Part shown: piece by piece, positions 59,466-64,000 of the stretch | Layout of the letters: every line of letters begins with the position of its first letter | Numbering within the stretch: the stretch's first letter is position 1 | NCBI RefSeq assembly: GCF_001190945.1 | Contig: NZ_CP011112.1 | Location: forward strand, 2,728,001 to 2,792,000 | Length of the DNA: 64,000 nucleotides | Source: Luteipulveratus mongoliensis | Lineage (GTDB): Bacteria > Actinomycetota > Actinomycetes > Actinomycetales > Dermatophilaceae | Direction: 5' to 3' | Position numbers and translations under genes: made by a program | Notes under the pieces: generated by a model | The model's database searches: none | What the model saw: only the letters and a program-made list of their open reading frames with translations | What the model was told of the DNA's origin: nothing

Positions 59466-60722
59466 ATGTCCAGACCTCCGCGTCGACGCCTCAGACGCGT
59501 CACACGTGCCGTCGGGCGTGGCACGTGGGTCGGTACGCTCGGCCTCGGACGTGCGGCGCGTGCCGGCCTCCGCCTCGCTGCCAAGCAGCCCGACGTTCTC
59601 CCGGTCCTCGCCGCCGCCATCATGCTGGCGATCGCCTGGCCGACCATCTGGGTCTCCCACGAGGTCCCGGCCTCGATCCAGCCGGTGCTCGCGCTCATGG
59701 AGGTCGCTCCGCTGCTCATGATGCGCCGCTGGCCGTTCTTCGCCTGGGTGGCGAGCGCGGGCGGTGCCGTCATCTGGTTGTTCGTCGATCAGACCGCGAA
59801 CGCGCCGATGCCCTGGCCGGTCACGCACTTCCTGATCCTGCTCACCGCGATCCTGGTGGCGGCGATGCTCGCCTCGGTGCTCGAGGTCGTCCTCGTGACG
59901 GTGGGCAGCGCGACGCTGTTCTTCAGTGCCATGCCTTCAGAGCTGAAGCCCTGGGGCGTCGGCGCGGTCCTCGTCGTGGCGTTCGGTCTGCTGATCCGGT
60001 GGCTGGTGCTGTCGCGTCGGCAGCTGGCTGCGCAGTCGGAGGCGACCGAGGTCGAGAAGGCCAGACGTGCCGTCGTCGAGGAGCGCAGCCGGATCGCCCG
60101 CGAGCTGCACGACGTGGTGGCCCACCACATGTCGATGGTCGTGGTGCAGGCGCAGAGCGCGCCCTACCGCCTGACCGACGTCTCTCCGGAGGTGCGCGAG
60201 GAGTTCTCCGGTATCGAGTCATCCGCGCGACAGGCACTCAACGAGGTCCGTGGGGTGCTGGGCGTGCTGCGCCAGGAGGAAAGCCCCGCCGATACGGCTC
60301 CACAACCCGGAATCGCTGAGATGCCAGGCCTGCTCGAGGCAACCCGCAATGCCGGTGTCGACGTCAGCTGGCGTCTGGACGTACGGCCCGAGGAGTGCCC
60401 GACCGGCACCGCACTGGTGCTGCATCGCATCCTGCAGGAGTCCCTGGCCAACGCCACCCGCCACGCGCCGGGCGCGCCGGTCGAGGTGACCTTGGACCGT
60501 ACGGCGGAGGGCGCTGAGATGGCCGTCCGCAACGGCCCGCCGACCCGACTCGAGGACGTACTGCCTGATGAGCACAGTGGAGGCAACGGCATCCCCGGGA
60601 TGCGGGCGCGTGCGGAGGCGGTCGCCGGCCGGTTCTACGCGGCGCCATCGGCAGACGGGGGCTTCGTGGTGCACGTGAGCGTGCCCCTCGAGGGCCGGCC
60701 GCAGCTCGCGGGCCTAGGTTGA
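59466..60722 (+). CDS. Sensor histidine kinase (HisKA_3 type)
   Basis: 418 aa. The N-terminus is basic, followed by four to five hydrophobic helices (about 45-185). The phospho-acceptor His lies in SRIARELHDVVAHHMSMVVV, the N-box in LQESLANATRHA and the G-box in GGNGIPGMRARAEAV. Unlike classical DesK it has a longer basic N-terminal extension. Paired 4 bp upstream of its regulator. Confidence 0.92.
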   Translation: MSRPPRRRLRRVTRAVGRGTWVGTLGLGRAARAGLRLAAKQPDVLPVLAAAIMLAIAWPTIWVSHEVPASIQPVLALMEVAPLLMMRRWPFFAWVASAGGAVIWLFVDQTANAPMPWPVTHFLILLTAILVAAMLASVLEVVLVTVGSATLFFSAMPSELKPWGVGAVLVVAFGLLIRWLVLSRRQLAAQSEATEVEKARRAVVEERSRIARELHDVVAHHMSMVVVQAQSAPYRLTDVSPEVREEFSGIESSARQALNEVRGVLGVLRQEESPADTAPQPGIAEMPGLLEATRNAGVDVSWRLDVRPEECPTGTALVLHRILQESLANATRHAPGAPVEVTLDRTAEGAEMAVRNGPPTRLEDVLPDEHSGGNGIPGMRARAEAVAGRFYAAPSADGGFVVHVSVPLEGRPQLAGLG

Positions 60723-60726
60723 GTGC

Positions 60727-61392
60727 ATGACGATCACGGTGGTCATCGTGGATGACCAGGCCATGGTGCGACAGGGGATAGGGGCTCTGCTCGGGGCGCA
60801 GTCCGACATCAGCGTCATCGGGGACGCGGCCGACGGGGCCGAGGCGGTCCGCGAGGTGGCCCGGCTGAATCCTGATGTGGTGCTGATGGACGTACGCATG
60901 CCCGAGGTCAACGGCCTCGAGGCGACCGCGACGATCCTGTCCGCGCCGAGCCCGACCCGCTCCCGCGTGCTGATGCTGACGACCTTCGACATCGACGACT
61001 ACGTCTACGAGGCGCTGCGGATCGGTGCCAGCGGATTCATGCTCAAGGACGCGCCCGCGGAAGAGCTCGCCCGAGCGGTTCGCGTTGTCGCGCAAGGGGA
61101 CTCGCTGCTCGCGCCGAGCATCACCAAGCGGCTCATCGCGGAGGCGACTCAGCGGCGGAGCACGGTGCCCAAGCACTCCCGACTGCTCGACGGGTTGACC
61201 TCGCGGGAGCGCGAGGTGCTCGAGCTCATCGCGAGTGGGCTGTCCAACGCCGAGATCGCGAGCCGGCTGTTCGTGGCCGAGCAGACCGTCAAGACGCACG
61301 TGTCCCGGGTGCTGACCAAGCTCGGTCTGCGAGACCGGGCGCAGGCTGTGGTCTTCGCGTACGAGCACGGCGTCGTCGTCCCGGGGACCTGA
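60727..61392 (+). CDS. NarL/LuxR-family response regulator
   Basis: 221 aa. Receiver with DDQ at 9-11, acceptor Asp in DVVLMDVRMPEVNG and Lys in LKDAP. LuxR HTH: LTSREREVLELIASGLSNAE and EQTVKTHVSRVLTKLGL. Cognate of the preceding kinase by position. Regulates unknown targets. Confidence 0.94.
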   Translation: MTITVVIVDDQAMVRQGIGALLGAQSDISVIGDAADGAEAVREVARLNPDVVLMDVRMPEVNGLEATATILSAPSPTRSRVLMLTTFDIDDYVYEALRIGASGFMLKDAPAEELARAVRVVAQGDSLLAPSITKRLIAEATQRRSTVPKHSRLLDGLTSREREVLELIASGLSNAEIASRLFVAEQTVKTHVSRVLTKLGLRDRAQAVVFAYEHGVVVPGT

Positions 61393-61450
61393 TCATTCGA
61401 GGGCCCGCAGATGCGGCCGTTCAGCGGACGCGGTGCATAGGGTGAGGCCC

Positions 61451-62890
61451 ATGCCGAAGCGACAGATCGTTGCCCCGCAGGCCCAGCCCGACGCCGGCGC
61501 TGACGCCGGACCACTCGAGCAGGCCTTCCAGGCCGTCAGACAGGAGCTCGAGCTGCCCGGCGAGTATCCCGCCGACGCCGCCGCGGAGGCGCAGCAGGCC
61601 GCCCAGTCCGTGACGATGCCCGAGCGCGACGAGACCGCGGTCCCGTTCTTCACGGTGGACCCTCCGGAGTCCAAGGACCTGGACCAGGCGATCCATCTCG
61701 AGCGGTCCGGTGACGGCTACCGGTTGAGGTACGCCATCGCGGACGTCCCGTCCTTCGTCAAGCCTGGGGGAGCGCTCGACACCGAGACGCGCCGTCGTGG
61801 CCAGACGCTCTACCTCCCGGACGTGCGGATCCCGCTCCACCCGGAGGTCCTCAGCGAAGGCGTCGCGAGTCTCCTTGCCGGAGAAGTGCGTCCGGCGTTC
61901 GTCTGGGACATCGTCATGGACGCCAAGGGCGAGACGAAGTCCGCCGAGGTCTACCGCGCGCAGGTCCGCAGCCAGGACCGGTACGACTACGAGCAGGTGC
62001 AGCAGGCCATCGACGGAGGCACGGCCGACGAGCGCGTCGCCCTGCTCAAGGAGGTCGGCGAGAAGCGCATCGCTCTCGAGCGTGAGCGCGGCGGCGCGAG
62101 CCTGCCGATGCCCGAGCAGGAGATCACCCGCGAGGGTGACAGCTATGTCCTGTCCTTCCGCCCGTTGTTGCCCAGCGAGGACTGGAACGCGCAGATCTCG
62201 CTGATGACCGGCATGGTCGCGGCCGAGATGATGCTGCACGCCCAGATCGGCATCCTGCGCACGATGCCCGCGGCCGATCAGGAAGCGCTGCAGCGCTTTC
62301 ACCGGCAGGCCGTGGCACTGGGCGTCCCATGGCCGGCCGAGCAGCCGTACGGCGAGTTCTTGCGCACGCTCGACCGCACCAACACCAAGCACCTGGCGCT
62401 CATCCACGCGGCCACCACGCTGTTCCGTGGCGCGGGCTACACACCGTTCGACGGCGATGTGCCCGACCAGCCGGAGCAGGCTGCCGTCGCGGCACCGTAC
62501 GCCCATGTCACCGCGCCGCTGCGCCGTCTCGTGGACCGGTTCGGGCTGGCGATCTGTGAGGCGCTGAGCCGCGGTGACCAGGTGCCCGACTGGGTCAAGC
62601 AGGCGCTCCCGACGCTGCCCGACATCATGCGGGGGACCGACCAGCTGGCCGGCAAGGTCGAGCGCAGCTGTGCTGACGCCGTCGAGGCCGCCGTGATGTC
62701 CAGCCATCTCGGCGAGACGCTCGCGGCCTCCGTGGTCGAGAAGCGTGACAAGGGTGCGGTGCTCGTCCAGCTCAAGGACTTCGCTGTCGAGGCCGAGTGC
62801 CAGGGCGATGCCGAGCTCGGCGCGGACGTCCAGGTCAAGGTCGCCAGCGCCGACATCGCCACCCGCAAGGTCGAGTTCCAGCTCGCCTGA
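61451..62890 (+). CDS. RNB-domain ribonuclease (RNase II/R-like)
   Basis: 479 aa. 3'-5' exoribonuclease core: FFTVDPPESKDLDQAIHLER (metal Asp residues), YAIADVPSFVKPGGALD, TLYLPDVRIPLHPEVLSEG and the later PYAHVTAPLRRLVDRFGL. It lacks recognisable CSD/S1 domains of full RNase R, so it is the short actinobacterial form. The start MPKRQIVAPQAQPD at 61451 fits a gtgagg upstream. Confidence 0.9.
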   Translation: MPKRQIVAPQAQPDAGADAGPLEQAFQAVRQELELPGEYPADAAAEAQQAAQSVTMPERDETAVPFFTVDPPESKDLDQAIHLERSGDGYRLRYAIADVPSFVKPGGALDTETRRRGQTLYLPDVRIPLHPEVLSEGVASLLAGEVRPAFVWDIVMDAKGETKSAEVYRAQVRSQDRYDYEQVQQAIDGGTADERVALLKEVGEKRIALERERGGASLPMPEQEITREGDSYVLSFRPLLPSEDWNAQISLMTGMVAAEMMLHAQIGILRTMPAADQEALQRFHRQAVALGVPWPAEQPYGEFLRTLDRTNTKHLALIHAATTLFRGAGYTPFDGDVPDQPEQAAVAAPYAHVTAPLRRLVDRFGLAICEALSRGDQVPDWVKQALPTLPDIMRGTDQLAGKVERSCADAVEAAVMSSHLGETLAASVVEKRDKGAVLVQLKDFAVEAECQGDAELGADVQVKVASADIATRKVEFQLA

Positions 62891-62897
62891 GTCCGTT

Positions 62898-63004
62898 GGT
62901 CGAGTAGCCCGGAGCGCTAGCGGAGGGCGTATCGAGACCAGGTGACCGTGGCCCCTTGGGGGTCTCGATACGGGCTCGCCCTGGGGGGCTCGCCCTACTC
63001 GACC
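62898..63004. repeat. Nested inverted repeats with GGTCGAGTAG core
   Basis: Outer arms GGTCGAGTAG (62898-62907) and CTACTCGACC (62995-63004). Inner arms GTATCGAGACC (62929-62939) and GGTCTCGATAC (62961-62971). The outer arm matches the repeat at 46005-46053. Placed between convergent genes, it probably terminates both. Confidence 0.85.
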
Positions 63005-63014
63005 GGCGAGGGGG

Positions 63015-64000
63015 TCAGCCGGTCCAGGTGCCGTGGTCCCACGCCTGGGCGAGCACACCGTCGTACGGCGTGAGGTCCAGACCGTGCTCGGCGACCCAGT
63101 CGTCGTTGTCGTAGGACTGGACGTAGCGCTCGGCGTGATCGCACAGCAGCGCCACGATGCTCCCGGCCTGACCCGCCGTGCGCATCTCGCACGCCAGCAG
63201 CAGCGCGCCGTAGAGGTTGGTGCCGGTGGACGCTCCGGCGCGCAGGCCGGTGCGCTCGCGCAAGAACCTCATGGCCGCGACGGACGCCGCATCGGGGATG
63301 CCGAGCATCCGGTCGACCACAAGGGCATTGAAGCTCGGCTCGACGCGTGGTCGGCCGATGCCTTCGATGCGCGAGCCACGACCGGTCGGATCTGCTTCTC
63401 CTGCATAGCTTTTCAGGAACGCCGACCCCTCCGGGTCGACCACCGCCAACCGCGACGAGAGCCCGCGGTAGCGCGTGTAGCGACCGATCGTCGCGCTGGT
63501 GCCACCGGTGCCGGCGCCCACGACGACCCAGGTCGGGACCGGGTGCCGCTCCAGTGACAGCTGCTCGAAGATCGACTCCGCGATGTTGTTGTTGCCTCGC
63601 CAGTCCGTCGCTCGCTCGGCGTAGGTGAACTGGTCCATGTAGTGCCCATCGCACTCCGCTGCCAGGTCGCGCGCGACGTCGTACACGGTGCCGGGATCGT
63701 CGACGAGGTGACAGGTGCCGCCCTCGCGCTCGATCAGCGCGACCTTCTCGGGGCTGGTCGAGCGGGCCATGACCGCGATGAACGGGAGTCCGACCATGCG
63801 GGCGAAGTACGCCTCTGAGATCGCTGTTGACCCGGAGGACGCCTCGATCACGGTGGTACGCGGGCCGATCCAGCCGTTGCAGATGGCGTACAGGAACAGC
63901 GAGCGGGCGAGGCGGTGCTTCAGGCTGCCGGTCGGGTGCGTCGACTCGTCCTTGAGATAGAGGTCCACGTCCCACCCGTCGGGGAGAGGCACCTTGATGA
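63015..64000 (-). CDS. PLP-dependent cysteine synthase/desulfhydrase-like protein (5' end beyond window)
   Basis: At least 328 codons; the frame stays open to the right edge, and the residues before the first GTG ([18 protein letters not shown]) are typical of the family, so the start is outside. PLP Lys in [34 protein letters not shown] (phosphate-binding loop region) and [19 protein letters not shown]. Resembles mycobacterial Cds1-type cysteine desulfhydrases more than CysK. Activity would be release of sulfide from cysteine. Confidence 0.85.
   Translation of the reverse strand, partial: IKVPLPDGWDVDLYLKDESTHPTGSLKHRLARSLFLYAICNGWIGPRTTVIEASSGSTAISEAYFARMVGLPFIAVMARSTSPEKVALIEREGGTCHLVDDPGTVYDVARDLAAECDGHYMDQFTYAERATDWRGNNNIAESIFEQLSLERHPVPTWVVVGAGTGGTSATIGRYTRYRGLSSRLAVVDPEGSAFLKSYAGEADPTGRGSRIEGIGRPRVEPSFNALVVDRMLGIPDAASVAAMRFLRERTGLRAGASTGTNLYGALLLACEMRTAGQAGSIVALLCDHAERYVQSYDNDDWVAEHGLDLTPYDGVLAQAWDHGTWTG

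Noticed and set aside
1-64000. CRISPR arrays
   Set aside because: No regularly spaced direct repeats with unique spacers were seen. The tandem repeats at 40661-40815 are in-frame coding repeats.

Overview
The window is a high-GC chromosome segment of an actinobacterium. The order fasR-fabD-fabH-acpP-fabF, a single-chain AceE, the DUF3052, DUF3145 and DUF2277 families, a GluABCD importer and the ATGA/GTGA start-stop overlaps all fit the order Micrococcales. A Dermacoccaceae- or Intrasporangiaceae-like host is my inference, because no 16S gene is present.

Layout. 1-11.5 kb is core: a DesK-type two-component pair, a tRNA-dihydrouridine synthase, a DUF559 nuclease-like gene flanked by five copies of a short palindrome, a sulfurtransferase, small conserved genes, dgt, a nitronate monooxygenase, and dnaG with its usual neighbour. 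11.5-24.6 kb is an integrated element of 13.09 kb. It sits in the 3' half of tRNA-Asn(GTT) and is bounded by 39-bp direct repeats with one mismatch. It carries a tyrosine integrase, a HTH gene overlapping it, an excisionase-like gene, three small membrane-anchored proteins, several unknown genes, relics of a serine recombinase and a HTH gene, and an IS481-family insertion that splits a probable PD-(D/E)XK nuclease gene. I see no capsid, tail or conjugation genes.

24.6-28.5 kb holds a monooxygenase-like protein and a complete glutamate-type ABC importer with a strong hairpin between the binding-protein and permease genes. 28.7-31.4 kb is a small accessory island beside a CAT-anticodon tRNA. 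It ends in an AT-richer stretch encoding a secreted ricin-type lectin. 31.6-33.7 kb has a membrane Ser/Thr kinase and a DUF3145 gene. 33.8-40.5 kb is the type II fatty-acid synthesis operon, read leftward, with its PucR-type regulator. Its FabD carries an extra C-terminal biotinyl/lipoyl-like domain.

40.6-44.8 kb is a four-gene operon of proteins I do not recognise: an acidic repeat protein, a 169-aa protein, and two large proteins that share a C-terminal domain. It is the best candidate here for an undescribed system. 44.9-64 kb returns to core genes: a Tat-exported phosphodiesterase, a methyltransferase, aceE, DUF3052, ahpE, tRNA-Val, a Nif3/zinc-ribbon/RNase H-phosphatase operon (the zinc-ribbon gene appears to start at CTG), rhodanese-metZ, a permease, yaaA, an Abhydrolase_9/phospholipase A2 pair, a second two-component system, an RNB ribonuclease and a PLP enzyme cut by the right edge.
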